Source: an uncultured Oscillospiraceae bacterium (GTDB lineage Bacteria; Bacillota; Clostridia; Oscillospirales; Acutalibacteraceae). Taken from it: a DNA stretch of 64,000 nucleotides. Made by a program: the position numbers and the translations under genes. Shown one piece after another: positions 52,580 through 60,560 of the stretch (positions within the stretch are counted from its first letter, which is position 1; each line of letters begins with the position of its first letter). The notes beneath the pieces are model-generated. The model was not told the origin of the DNA, did not search any database, and was given only the letters and a program-made list of their open reading frames with translations. The stretch spans positions 310,001 to 374,000 of the forward strand of contig UQFO01000001.1 of assembly GCA_900540275.1 (NCBI GenBank). Reading direction: 5' to 3'.

Positions 52580-52788
52580 TTGTACTCCTCCGGATTGGTT
52601 CCGTCACCATTCCGTAACATAAATTTTACCCATGCTTTACAAACTTTTTACACATACAAAGTTATGATAGTACAAACAAAATCGAAAAATATTAAAAAAA
52701 AGAAAAATAAGGAGAATCGGCTAAATTCTCCTTATCAATCAAAAGTCTATATAAAAACGCATAGGTTTTTGTCTTTTTGCCGAGAATT

Positions 52789-53364
52789 TCAGGCGCTGTG
52801 GACAGCAAGCCTGTTTTTCAGCTTTGCGCGGTCGAAGGCAAAGGCAATTACCAGGAACACGACAGCACTGCCGGCTGCCTGCACCGCGTTTTCCGGAATG
52901 TTCTCAAGCGCGCCGCCCCAGACTACAGGGCTTAAAAAAGCGCCGATAAAGCCATCGCCTGCGGTTGTCCTGTCAATTGCAAGCAGTACAACCTTTGTCA
53001 GGTAATAGCCTGCGATGGTAATTATGCCCGAGGGGACGACCATCATTGCGTTACGCATGGTCAGGACCCTATCCTTCCGGCAGGTAAACGGCAGCGCTAT
53101 CAGCGCTTTGATAATAAATGTGGGGAGCAGGTACATAAAATACCCGCCGAACAAATCGGACAGCGCCCCGCCTATTCCGGCGGCCAGCATGGCATACGGG
53201 GTTGGCAAAAAGCAGGCCGCAAGGTAAATGACAGAGTCTCCCAGATGGATATATCCGCCGCCCGGCGTGGGAAGCTTTACGAAATAAGTAAGCGCCGTCG
53301 TCATGGCCGCAAACATGGCGGCAAGAACCAGCAGCCTCAGGGTTTTATTTGTATTTGTCTTCAT
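52789..53364 (-). CDS. ECF transporter S component
   Basis: A 191-residue, six-helix substrate-binding protein of an energy-coupling-factor vitamin transporter. The AAMFAAMTTALTYFVKLPTP start, YIHLGDSVIYLAACFLP and GGALSDLFGGYFMYLLPTF are typical of the group related to thiamine/HMP-type S components; the vitamin is not certain. ATG 53364 follows GAGGAAGGGAC. No ATPase or T component is nearby, so it depends on a shared module. A possible operator region lies upstream. Confidence 0.82.
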   Translation of the reverse strand: MKTNTNKTLRLLVLAAMFAAMTTALTYFVKLPTPGGGYIHLGDSVIYLAACFLPTPYAMLAAGIGGALSDLFGGYFMYLLPTFIIKALIALPFTCRKDRVLTMRNAMMVVPSGIITIAGYYLTKVVLLAIDRTTAGDGFIGAFLSPVVWGGALENIPENAVQAAGSAVVFLVIAFAFDRAKLKNRLAVHSA

Positions 53365-53406
53365 AAGAAGTCCCTTCCTCATTTTTTGGATTTATAAGCC
53401 CGGGAA

Positions 53407-53499
53407 GTTGTACAACAATCACGCGTTGTCATAATCTTAGCAGACAACTGACCATATTAAAATGTACAGTTTTGTAAAAAACAAAAGGTACAGTTGTAC
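53407..53499 (-). promoter_or_regulatory. Possible operator region upstream of the ECF S-component gene
   Basis: GTTGTACAAC (53407-53416) is a perfect palindrome, and its half GTTGTAC recurs at 53493-53499. GTACAGTT occurs twice 24 nt apart (53464 and 53488). A minus-strand TTGTTT...TTTAAT promoter-like pair lies among them. The arrangement suggests a repressor site for vitamin control; no known riboswitch is recognised. Confidence 0.4.
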
Positions 53500-53600
53500 T
53501 TAGTTTACTGAATTGGCCTTTTTTCAGAGTATATAAGCTTATGCCAATTCCAAAAAGCCGTATCCCAGTAATTCTGTTTTATCGTTCAAAAAAGAAAAAA

Positions 53601-53622
53601 AGGGAAGCTTAAAGCTTCCCTC
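53601..53622 (-). terminator. Rho-independent terminator after the P-type ATPase gene
   Basis: Stem AGGGAAGCTT/AAGCTTCCCT, followed on the minus strand by a long T run. Confidence 0.85.
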
Positions 53623-53628
53623 CATCCT

Positions 53629-56310
53629 TTATTTTAATGGAAAAACCAGCTTCTTCCCCGTGCCTCCCTTTCTCTTTTTTATACGCCGAAACGGCCTGGA
53701 CAGCACCTTTGCGCACTCCATCACAACGAGCGGCGCGACAGAAAGCAGCCCGACAATCCCCCACTGTGCCAGGGTCAGGGGCACTGTTTTGAAAATAGCC
53801 CCAAGCGGCGCCATGGTGATAACGAGCACCTGCAAAAGCGCGCATACTATAAACGCCATAACCATTTTCCGGTTACTAAAAAGGCCGATGCGAAGAACCG
53901 AACCGTCGCTGCGCATATTAAACGCGTGGACAAGCTCTGAAAGGCTCAAAACGGCAAATGCCATTGTCCTGCCGACGGATACGGCGCCGGGCACGTCGAA
54001 AAAGCTTCGCCCTATTACAAACGAAAGCAGCGCAAGCGCGCCTATCATCATGCCCTCAAATGCAATATCGATTCCAAGCCCGCCTGAAAACAGGCTTTGC
54101 TTCTGCGCAATAGGCTTGCGCTTCATAATATCCGGGTCTACCTTTTCTACACCGAGCGCCATTGCGGGCAGCGCGTCCGTCACAAGGTTTACCCACAAAA
54201 GTTGTATAGGCAGCAGCGGCGTAGGGAGATGCATTACAGACGCGGCAAATATGACCAGGATTTCGCCGATATTACAGGAAAGCAGGAAATGAATAGCCCG
54301 CTTTATGTTCTCATAAATACCGCGTCCCTCCGACACAGCACGCACGATTGTAGCAAAATTGTCATCCGTCAATATCATATCAGACGCACCTTTTGCAACG
54401 TCCGTACCGCTTTTACCCATTGCGCAGCCGATATCCGCCGCCTTAAGCGCAGGCGCGTCGTTTACACCGTCGCCGGTCATCGATACCACCTCGCCGCGCG
54501 CCTGGAACGCTTTGACGATACGCACCTTATGCGCAGGCGAAACACGCGCGAATACGCGGCAGGTCGCTATCCTTTTTTCCAGTTCCGTATCGTTCAGGCG
54601 GTCAAGCTCCTGTCCTGTCATAGACTCTGTCTGCGGCGTTAGGATTCCCAGTTCCTTTGCAATCGCGTTTGCGGTGATGACATGGTCTCCCGTTATCATG
54701 ACAGGTATAATTCCCGCTTCCCGGCAGGTTGAAACCGCGTGTTTTGCCTCGCGCCGCGGCGGGTCTATCATACCCACCAGCCCGCAGAAGGCAAGCCCGG
54801 CTTCTGACGCTTCTTTTACGGATGAAAGCTCCCTGCAGGCCACCGCGATTACACGCAGTGAATCCGCCGCCATTTCATCGTTCATGCGGATTACCGCACC
54901 GCGTTTTTGTTCTGTCATAGCGGTTTGATGCCCGCGGACACGTATCTGCGTGCAGCTTTTAAGCAGTACGTCCGGCGCGCCCTTTGTCACCTGTATGTAG
55001 CCTCCGCCCGGCATCCTGTGGACGGTCGTCATCAGCTTGCGCGCAGAATCAAACGGTATCTCCATTACCCGCGGGTACTGCCGGTCAAGCTCATCCTTTG
55101 GGTGCCCTTGTCTGGCGCTTGCAAGTACCAACGCATTTTCCGTCGGCTCGCCAAGCGCCTTCCATTTACCGCTTGCGCCCTCTATACGCGCGTTGTTGCA
55201 CAGAGCGGAAAAGGTCAGAAGCTCTGTGGATTCCCCGCTGCTTAAAGCCTGCGGCCCATCCGGCGTACAGACCTTTGTAACCGTCATGCGGTTTTGCGTG
55301 AGCGTACCCGTTTTATCCGAGCATATCACGGTCGCGCTGCCAAGCGTTTCCACCGCGGGGAGCCTGCGTATAATCGCGTTGCTTTTTGCCATGCGCTGCA
55401 CGCCTATGGAAAGCACAATCGTTACAATTGCGGGCAGCCCCTCCGGGATTGCCGCGACGGCAAGGCTTACCGAAAGCATAAAGCTGTCGAGAACCGGCAC
55501 ATGCTCGAGCATACCCATAATAAAAATAATACCGCATATCACAAGCGCGCCGTAGCCCAGTATACGTCCGGTTTTTGCAAGGCGGACCTGCAAAGGGGTC
55601 TGCGGCGTTTCTTCGTTGTTAATCATATGGGCGATATGGCCGACCTGCGTATCCATCCCGGTTTGCGTGACGGCGGCGGTCGCGTGTCCGCTTGTAATAA
55701 CGCTCATTGCAAAAACCATATTACGCCGGTCTCCAATCGCCGCTTTTTCCGGCAGCCTCAGCCCGTCCTCTTTTTCCACCGGAACGGATTCGCCGGTCAG
55801 GGAGGATTCCTCCGCTTTTAAATTTGTACAGGTAATCAGCCTTGCGTCGGCTGGTACAAGGTCTCCCGTCTCCAGAAAAAGAATGTCGCCCGGCACAAGC
55901 TCCTCAGTCGGCACGGTAACACGCATCCCCTGCCGCAGCACCTTAGCGTTCGGGGCAGACAGCTTTTTCAGCGCGTCTATTGCGCGTTCCGCCTTGTTTT
56001 CCTGTGCAACCCCGATAATTGCATTTACAATAACAATCAGCAAAATAATAACCGGGTCAACCATGTCCCCGTCGCCGCTCCAAATGCTTGTAAAAAACGA
56101 AATACCCGCTGCGAACAGCAGGACGATTACCATAAAATCGGAAAATTGCTCGAAAAATTTGCGTGGAAGGCTTTTTTTCTTTCCCTCCTCCAGCTGGTTC
56201 TTTCCGTACTGTTCCAGCCGCCTGCGCGCCTGTGCGGAGCTTAATCCCTTCCCGGCATCCGTATTGAGCTCCCGTAAGGCTTCCGCCGCTGTTTTTGTAT
56301 GCCAAGCCAT
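53629..56310 (-). CDS. P-type cation ATPase (P2A, calcium-pump-like)
   Basis: An 893-residue ion pump with ten membrane helices. The cytosolic N-terminal cation-ATPase domain, the actuator motif LTGESVPVEKE, the transmembrane PEGL motif (AVAAIPEGLPAIV), the phosphorylation site SDKTGTLTQN, KGAPD and the hinge TGDGVNDAPALK are all intact. Conserved VNLVTDALPA in a late helix, with PEGL, supports the SERCA-like P2A class that exports Ca2+; Mn2+ or Na+ cannot be excluded. AGGTGAAG precedes the ATG. It is monocistronic. Confidence 0.94.
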   Translation of the reverse strand: MAWHTKTAAEALRELNTDAGKGLSSAQARRRLEQYGKNQLEEGKKKSLPRKFFEQFSDFMVIVLLFAAGISFFTSIWSGDGDMVDPVIILLIVIVNAIIGVAQENKAERAIDALKKLSAPNAKVLRQGMRVTVPTEELVPGDILFLETGDLVPADARLITCTNLKAEESSLTGESVPVEKEDGLRLPEKAAIGDRRNMVFAMSVITSGHATAAVTQTGMDTQVGHIAHMINNEETPQTPLQVRLAKTGRILGYGALVICGIIFIMGMLEHVPVLDSFMLSVSLAVAAIPEGLPAIVTIVLSIGVQRMAKSNAIIRRLPAVETLGSATVICSDKTGTLTQNRMTVTKVCTPDGPQALSSGESTELLTFSALCNNARIEGASGKWKALGEPTENALVLASARQGHPKDELDRQYPRVMEIPFDSARKLMTTVHRMPGGGYIQVTKGAPDVLLKSCTQIRVRGHQTAMTEQKRGAVIRMNDEMAADSLRVIAVACRELSSVKEASEAGLAFCGLVGMIDPPRREAKHAVSTCREAGIIPVMITGDHVITANAIAKELGILTPQTESMTGQELDRLNDTELEKRIATCRVFARVSPAHKVRIVKAFQARGEVVSMTGDGVNDAPALKAADIGCAMGKSGTDVAKGASDMILTDDNFATIVRAVSEGRGIYENIKRAIHFLLSCNIGEILVIFAASVMHLPTPLLPIQLLWVNLVTDALPAMALGVEKVDPDIMKRKPIAQKQSLFSGGLGIDIAFEGMMIGALALLSFVIGRSFFDVPGAVSVGRTMAFAVLSLSELVHAFNMRSDGSVLRIGLFSNRKMVMAFIVCALLQVLVITMAPLGAIFKTVPLTLAQWGIVGLLSVAPLVVMECAKVLSRPFRRIKKRKGGTGKKLVFPLK

Positions 56311-56512
56311 TTTTCTTCACCTCATGTCCGGGCCTGCGCCGAAACAGCATACATCCCGTCTTTTCTTTCCATATTACTGTTCTTGTTTCCGGTTCTAACT
56401 CATTTATATGCTTTTCACCGGCGGCAAATGCAAACATGTCCGAATAAAAGCTTTTGCCCCACATTTTAACGGGAATTTGCTTTGTCTAAAGAAATTTTTT
56501 ACCGACCAGGGT

Positions 56513-56541
56513 TTGACACACTCAATTAAAAGTAGTACTGT
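56513..56541 (+). promoter_or_regulatory. Possible promoter of the dockerin hydrolase-like gene
   Basis: A consensus TTGACA (56513-56518) is followed after 17 nt by a weak TACTGT. The rest of the 304-nt gap from the ATPase start is AT-rich without a gene. Confidence 0.5.
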
Positions 56542-56614
56542 TTTGTTGAAGAAATACTAAATTATCAAATATTTCTATACCCAACATCTTAAAAACAAAA
56601 AAGGAGAGAGAACC

Positions 56615-57961
56615 ATGAAAACAACGAAAAAAATTTTATCGGTAATCCTAACGATGCTGCTGCTCTCAGCCGCATTGCCAGTGGCAGCTGCTGTGCGGGC
56701 GGACGAAAACAGTGAGGCGTCATTCCATGACCTTGCAGAGCTGGAAGCTGTCATTGAATCCCTGTATAATGGGAACTATCCGGAAATCGCGCAGAAAATC
56801 AAAGAAATGCGCGGCGGCTCCTTTGCAGAAATGGCAGACGAAGTCCTTACGCTTTACTATGGCAGCTGTGGCCCCACAAGCATTGCGTTCCAGAAGGTTT
56901 TAATCGATAACCATATTTATGCCGAAACACGGATGGACTCGCAGATGTATCCGGCGCATGAATATAACCTCATGCGTGCGCGGTTTACAGACGGTACGGT
57001 AAAGTTTGTTCTGTTCGACGGCGCGTACAGGCAGTTTATGCGCAATTATTTTAAGGCAAAAATTGCGGAGGATACTGGAACACAGCCCTACGAAGTAACC
57101 GACAGCCAGGTGGATGAGGCAATACTGGCAGCAAACCTGCCGAATGTACTTATTTTTGATTTCAGCAATAAAGATGAGGCGGTCGGTAAAATAAAAGCGG
57201 CGCTCGGGGAAGCCGCAGACGCAAGCGCCTACGATTGGATTGAACGCGAGTATGAAAGCCAGGCCTATCCGGAGCCGGCGCTGCAGACGATTCATACGCG
57301 TTACCTGACGGACGCGGACGTACAAAGGCTTGAAACGGGAATTCCCTTCGGCAAGCCATTTGAAAGCGCGCTGTACCTGCGTGGCTCCTGGGATAACTAT
57401 ACTACCCGCAGGGAATTCAAATATATGGGCAACGGCGTTTACCAGCTCGATTTGATATATCCCGGTACAGAAGGGAGTGCCGGAATGTTTACCGTGCGCA
57501 TTGAAGACGGGAACGGCGGATTTATCTACGGAACAACGGAGTCCGACGCCATTTATCCGACTATGAAAACAACGTACAACCACACCACCAGGCAATGGTT
57601 TTTAACCGGCAGCCCTGACAGCAGCGCCGATATTCCGATTGATACCAACAGCGGCAGCGTTACGCTGAGACTCGATACAAGAGCCGGCATCGACGCCCCG
57701 CACTTTCGCATGCTTCACCTCGGTGAGTCTGGAATATACGGCGACATCAATTACGACAGAAAAATAGATATTGCCGACGTTTTAAAAATGCGCAACGCGC
57801 TTTCCGGTTTAATCAACCTGAATTCTACGGAGCTTTTTCTATGCGACGTCAACGACGACGGACGCTTTACAGAGGAAGATATGCTGCTTGTCCAGAAATA
57901 TATAGCCCTTTGCCCTGAAACCGGGCGCGTCGGTGAGAAGGCATATATGCCCGTCGAATAA
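56615..57961 (+). CDS. Secreted dockerin protein with a possible Cys-His-Asp catalytic domain
   Basis: A 448-residue secreted protein. The signal peptide covers about 1-26. Residues about 35-230 contain YYGSCGPTSIAF (Cys85), MYPAHEYNLM (His115) and FVLFDGAYRQF (Asp135), an order and spacing that resemble transglutaminase/papain-like hydrolases. Residues about 245-320 (YLRGSWDNYTTRREFKYMG) look like a CBM48/X25-type beta-sandwich. A C-terminal dockerin has GDINYDRKIDIADVLKMRN and CDVNDDGRFTEEDMLLVQK loops. It would bring a peptidase- or amidase-like activity into the starch apparatus. Activity is inferred, not shown. AAAGGAGAGAG precedes the start. Confidence 0.75.
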   Translation: MKTTKKILSVILTMLLLSAALPVAAAVRADENSEASFHDLAELEAVIESLYNGNYPEIAQKIKEMRGGSFAEMADEVLTLYYGSCGPTSIAFQKVLIDNHIYAETRMDSQMYPAHEYNLMRARFTDGTVKFVLFDGAYRQFMRNYFKAKIAEDTGTQPYEVTDSQVDEAILAANLPNVLIFDFSNKDEAVGKIKAALGEAADASAYDWIEREYESQAYPEPALQTIHTRYLTDADVQRLETGIPFGKPFESALYLRGSWDNYTTRREFKYMGNGVYQLDLIYPGTEGSAGMFTVRIEDGNGGFIYGTTESDAIYPTMKTTYNHTTRQWFLTGSPDSSADIPIDTNSGSVTLRLDTRAGIDAPHFRMLHLGESGIYGDINYDRKIDIADVLKMRNALSGLINLNSTELFLCDVNDDGRFTEEDMLLVQKYIALCPETGRVGEKAYMPVE

Positions 57962-57973
57962 CCAGCGCACCTA

Positions 57974-58010
57974 AAAAAGCCAGCCAGAATGTTCTCTGGC
58001 TGGCTTTTTA
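57974..58010 (+). terminator. Rho-independent terminator after the dockerin hydrolase-like gene
   Basis: Stem AAAAAGCCAGCCAGA/TCTGGCTGGCTTTTT with a short loop. Confidence 0.9.
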
Positions 58011-58108
58011 TTTCATATAAAGCAAAGAAAAGTCGTTTCCTGTCGAAAAATAAGTAAAATCAAAAAATATACACAATACATTTATATACTATTTGTAACA
58101 ATTTTTTC

Positions 58109-58137
58109 TTGAATTTATAATTAAAATTATATATAAT
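58109..58137 (+). promoter_or_regulatory. Sigma-A type promoter of the CBM26 protein gene
   Basis: TTGAAT (58109-58114) and TATAAT (58132-58137) spaced 17 nt. It lies just outside the 14-nt inverted repeat that begins at 58149. Confidence 0.75.
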
Positions 58138-58148
58138 AATAACCGATA

Positions 58149-58962
58149 GATAGTATGCTATTTCCCATTAAAGAAAGGACGGTCCCTGTATGAAAAAAAC
58201 AAAAAAAACAGCAAGGGTTCTTCTCTCTATCTGTATGGCGGTTCTTTTATGCTTAAGCGCATTTACCATGGCCGGCGCTGTAGACGAGCCACCGGCAGCG
58301 CGTTCCATCTATTATGACAATTATTACACCGAATGGGCTGACGTGTACTGCTATGCATGGAATGCAGGCGGCGAATACAATGCCGCATGGCCCGGTGAAC
58401 CCATGACTCTGACAGACGGTTCCTGTTACAACATTGATGTAGACGCCGCCTTTACAAAAGTCATTTTCACCAACGGCGCGGGCGCGCAGACCTTCGACCT
58501 TGACCTTTTGGCAAAATACGACACGTTCTTTGGCAACAATACGTCAGAGAGCAAGGTAAACGGTTTCTGGCTCAACCAGAGCAATTACAGCAAGATTTAT
58601 TTCTCCCCGGCAGACTTTTGGGGCGAGGATGACTGCTATGTATCGTTCTGGGGAACCAATATCCCGCAGAGCTGGCCCGGCCTTAAGATGGACAGGCCTT
58701 CCGGAACAGCCGCAGCAGCTTACATTCCCACAGCCATGATAAGCAATATAATTATCAATAACGGCGGCAACGGCAAGCAGACGGAAACGCTCACCACACC
58801 GCTTACCACCAACAGCATCGGCCTCACCGGCGAAATTATCGGGCAGGACCAGTACGGAAACGACATCTATGAAGTCAAGTTCAATGAGCCTGGTCCGGGC
58901 TGACCGTTATTTAAATCCCCGGTAAGAATCTCAAGGAACAAGTAAATCAATAGCATACTATC
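58149..58962. repeat. 14-nt perfect inverted repeat flanking the CBM26 protein gene
   Basis: GATAGTATGCTATT at 58149-58162 has its exact reverse complement AATAGCATACTATC at 58949-58962. The left copy is between promoter and ribosome site; the right copy is between the stop and the terminator. The flanking bases do not extend the match. In AT-rich DNA a chance match of this length is possible. Confidence 0.7.
58190..58903 (+). CDS. Secreted tandem CBM26 starch-binding protein
   Basis: A 237-residue secreted protein. After a signal peptide (about 1-30) come two CBM26-like modules. The first (YYDNYYTEWADVYCYAWNAG, AWPGEPM, TKVIFTNG) and the second (IYFSPADFWGEDDCYVSFWG, SWPGLKM) share the aromatic and WPG pattern of those in the amylases. 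There is no catalytic domain, dockerin, sortase motif or membrane anchor, so it is either released or bound by other means. It may be a starch-capturing protein, like the non-enzymatic starch adherence proteins described in R. bromii. AAAGGACGG precedes the ATG. Confidence 0.85.
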   Translation: MKKTKKTARVLLSICMAVLLCLSAFTMAGAVDEPPAARSIYYDNYYTEWADVYCYAWNAGGEYNAAWPGEPMTLTDGSCYNIDVDAAFTKVIFTNGAGAQTFDLDLLAKYDTFFGNNTSESKVNGFWLNQSNYSKIYFSPADFWGEDDCYVSFWGTNIPQSWPGLKMDRPSGTAAAAYIPTAMISNIIINNGGNGKQTETLTTPLTTNSIGLTGEIIGQDQYGNDIYEVKFNEPGPG

Positions 58963-58985
58963 CTGACTTATTACATGCGTAACGA

Positions 58986-59020
58986 GAGGGGCTTTCCACA
59001 GCAGGAAGGCCCCTCTTTTA
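58986..59020 (+). terminator. Rho-independent terminator after the CBM26 protein gene
   Basis: Stem GAGGGGCTTTCC/GGAAGGCCCCTC with one G-T pair and a T tail. Confidence 0.85.
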
Positions 59021-59040
59021 CGCCTGCAGGGCACACAGTA

Positions 59041-59078
59041 AAAACCTCCTCTGTACTTGACAGTACAAAGGAGGTTTT
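59041..59078 (-). terminator. Rho-independent terminator for the convergent anchored protein gene
   Basis: Stem AAAACCTCCTCTGTACT/AGTACAAAGGAGGTTTT with a 4-nt loop, 15 nt downstream of the minus-strand gene. Confidence 0.85.
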
Positions 59079-59092
59079 CCATTTTAATAATG

Positions 59093-59575
59093 CTATTTAC
59101 TTCTTGCCGGAGTACAGAACGCCTGCGGGGCGCTGGTCTTAGGCGGTTCCAGAATATTGATTCCAACGCCGTCGCCGTATGCGTCATACCATATCACATA
59201 ATAGAGCGCGTCTTCATCCTGTAGAAATATGATATCGTCGTATACAATAAGGCCCTGCTGTTTATCGTAATACGCCTTGTCTGCCGGCCCAGCCGCATGG
59301 CTCTGCGCTATAGATACGTGTGCAAGCGTTTTAAAGTAATCTTGATAATAATCTTTTATCTCTTGTTTTGAAAGCAAGGTCTGAAATTTGGCGCCATTGA
59401 TTTTATAATAGCCCGCGGACCATGTTTTCTGCGGGGCGGGGATTATTCCGCCGCAGCCCGTTTCATATCCCTTGCTGTTGTTATGAATTCCCATGTAAAC
59501 AGAAAATGATACTAGCGCCGCAAGCAAAACAGAGCAGCACGCAATCAAAATTCCCTTTACCGTTTTATGCTTCAT
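59093..59575 (-). CDS. Membrane-anchored extracytoplasmic protein, unknown function
   Basis: A 160-residue protein with one N-terminal hydrophobic segment (GILIACCSVLLAALVSFSVYM) acting as an anchor or signal, and an exported part with GYYKINGAKFQTLLSKQEIK and DDIIFLQDEDALYYVIWYDA. No known domain is recognised. The ribosome site is weak (GCGGTGA). It lies alone between the starch-binding gene and the FMN reductase. Confidence 0.7.
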   Translation of the reverse strand: MKHKTVKGILIACCSVLLAALVSFSVYMGIHNNSKGYETGCGGIIPAPQKTWSAGYYKINGAKFQTLLSKQEIKDYYQDYFKTLAHVSIAQSHAAGPADKAYYDKQQGLIVYDDIIFLQDEDALYYVIWYDAYGDGVGINILEPPKTSAPQAFCTPARSK

Positions 59576-59732
59576 GATTTGTCACCGCTTTCAGATATTT
59601 CTTATGTCTTCCCTTCCATATGGATTCCCTGTGCCGCTGCCATATGGGCCGTATATTATTCATACCCGCCCATATTGAAGTTAAATCAGCCCGACAAACC
59701 GGGGGTTGCCTTTTAGATAAGCCGGGATTGTA

Positions 59733-60272
59733 TCATTCTATTGATAAACCCAACTGATATGCTTCCTCTAAAGCATCTGTTTTTTTAATATCCCCCTTGT
59801 CTTTTACTCCTCGCACAAATATCATCCCAATATCTTTTAAATGAAAGAAATCAAGTATGAGCTGATATTGTAATTTTACCGCATCAAATAGCTCTGGCAA
59901 TGTTGCCGCCCCTACCAGCAGCAATGCAAGCTTTTGTATTTTGAAATCACTTCTTAATGGGGTGTGCAGCCTGTCAATCACTGCTTTCAATTGCGCACTG
60001 ATGCCATAAAAATACACAGGAGACGCTGCCACAACAATATCTGCCGTTTTCAATTTATCATATATCTCGTTCATATCATCATCTTGAAAGCACCGATTTC
60101 CCTCTCTCGTAAAACACGAATTACAACCGATACAAGGATTAACTTTATAATCTGCAACAGAAACTACTTCAACTGTATTATTCTTGGATGCACCCTTAAC
60201 AAACGCCTGCGCCAATAAATCCGTATTGCCGTTTTTTCTCATACTGCCAATCAAAACCACAATTGTACTCAT
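59733..60272 (-). CDS. Flavodoxin-fold NAD(P)H-dependent FMN reductase
   Basis: A 179-residue protein of the flavodoxin/NADPH-dependent reductase superfamily. The FMN phosphate loop GSMRKNGNTDLLAQ and ASPVYFYGISAQLKAVIDR are present, plus the CIGCNSCFTREGNRCFQDDD cysteine motif seen in the iron-sulfur flavoprotein-like subgroup. Electron partners are unknown. GGAGGCCC precedes the ATG. The gene is AT-richer than its neighbours and may be acquired. Confidence 0.88.
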   Translation of the reverse strand: MSTIVVLIGSMRKNGNTDLLAQAFVKGASKNNTVEVVSVADYKVNPCIGCNSCFTREGNRCFQDDDMNEIYDKLKTADIVVAASPVYFYGISAQLKAVIDRLHTPLRSDFKIQKLALLLVGAATLPELFDAVKLQYQLILDFFHLKDIGMIFVRGVKDKGDIKKTDALEEAYQLGLSIE

Positions 60273-60468
60273 AAAAGGGCCTCCAAATTCTGATTTGCCG
60301 TTTACGCCTTATTAGCCAAAGGTGTGTTTATTTACATTCTAAAGCTGCACCTTATAAAAGTCAAATTTAGAACGGCATAGTTAAACCCTATTATTTGTTC
60401 TTACAAACCTGAGCAACAGTTTTCCGTGATAAAAAAGATAGCTTTTCAATCCTGTGGACATCGGTTGG

Positions 60469-60496
60469 AACAGGGCGGATACCGCCCTGTTTTTCG
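60469..60496 (+). terminator. Plus-strand terminator hairpin without an obvious upstream gene
   Basis: Stem AACAGGGCGG/CCGCCCTGTT then TTTT on the plus strand only. The 196 nt upstream hold no ORF on that strand, so it may end an unannotated small RNA. Confidence 0.6.
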
Positions 60497-60502
60497 TAAA
60501 AC

Positions 60503-60535
60503 AAAGGCTTCCGGGGATAAATCCCGGAAGCCTTT
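60503..60535 (-). terminator. Rho-independent terminator after the GGGtGRT gene
   Basis: Stem AAAGGCTTCCGGG/CCCGGAAGCCTTT. The minus-strand tail is T-rich. Confidence 0.8.
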
Positions 60536-60560
60536 AAATACCATATTAAAATGCTTTGCC

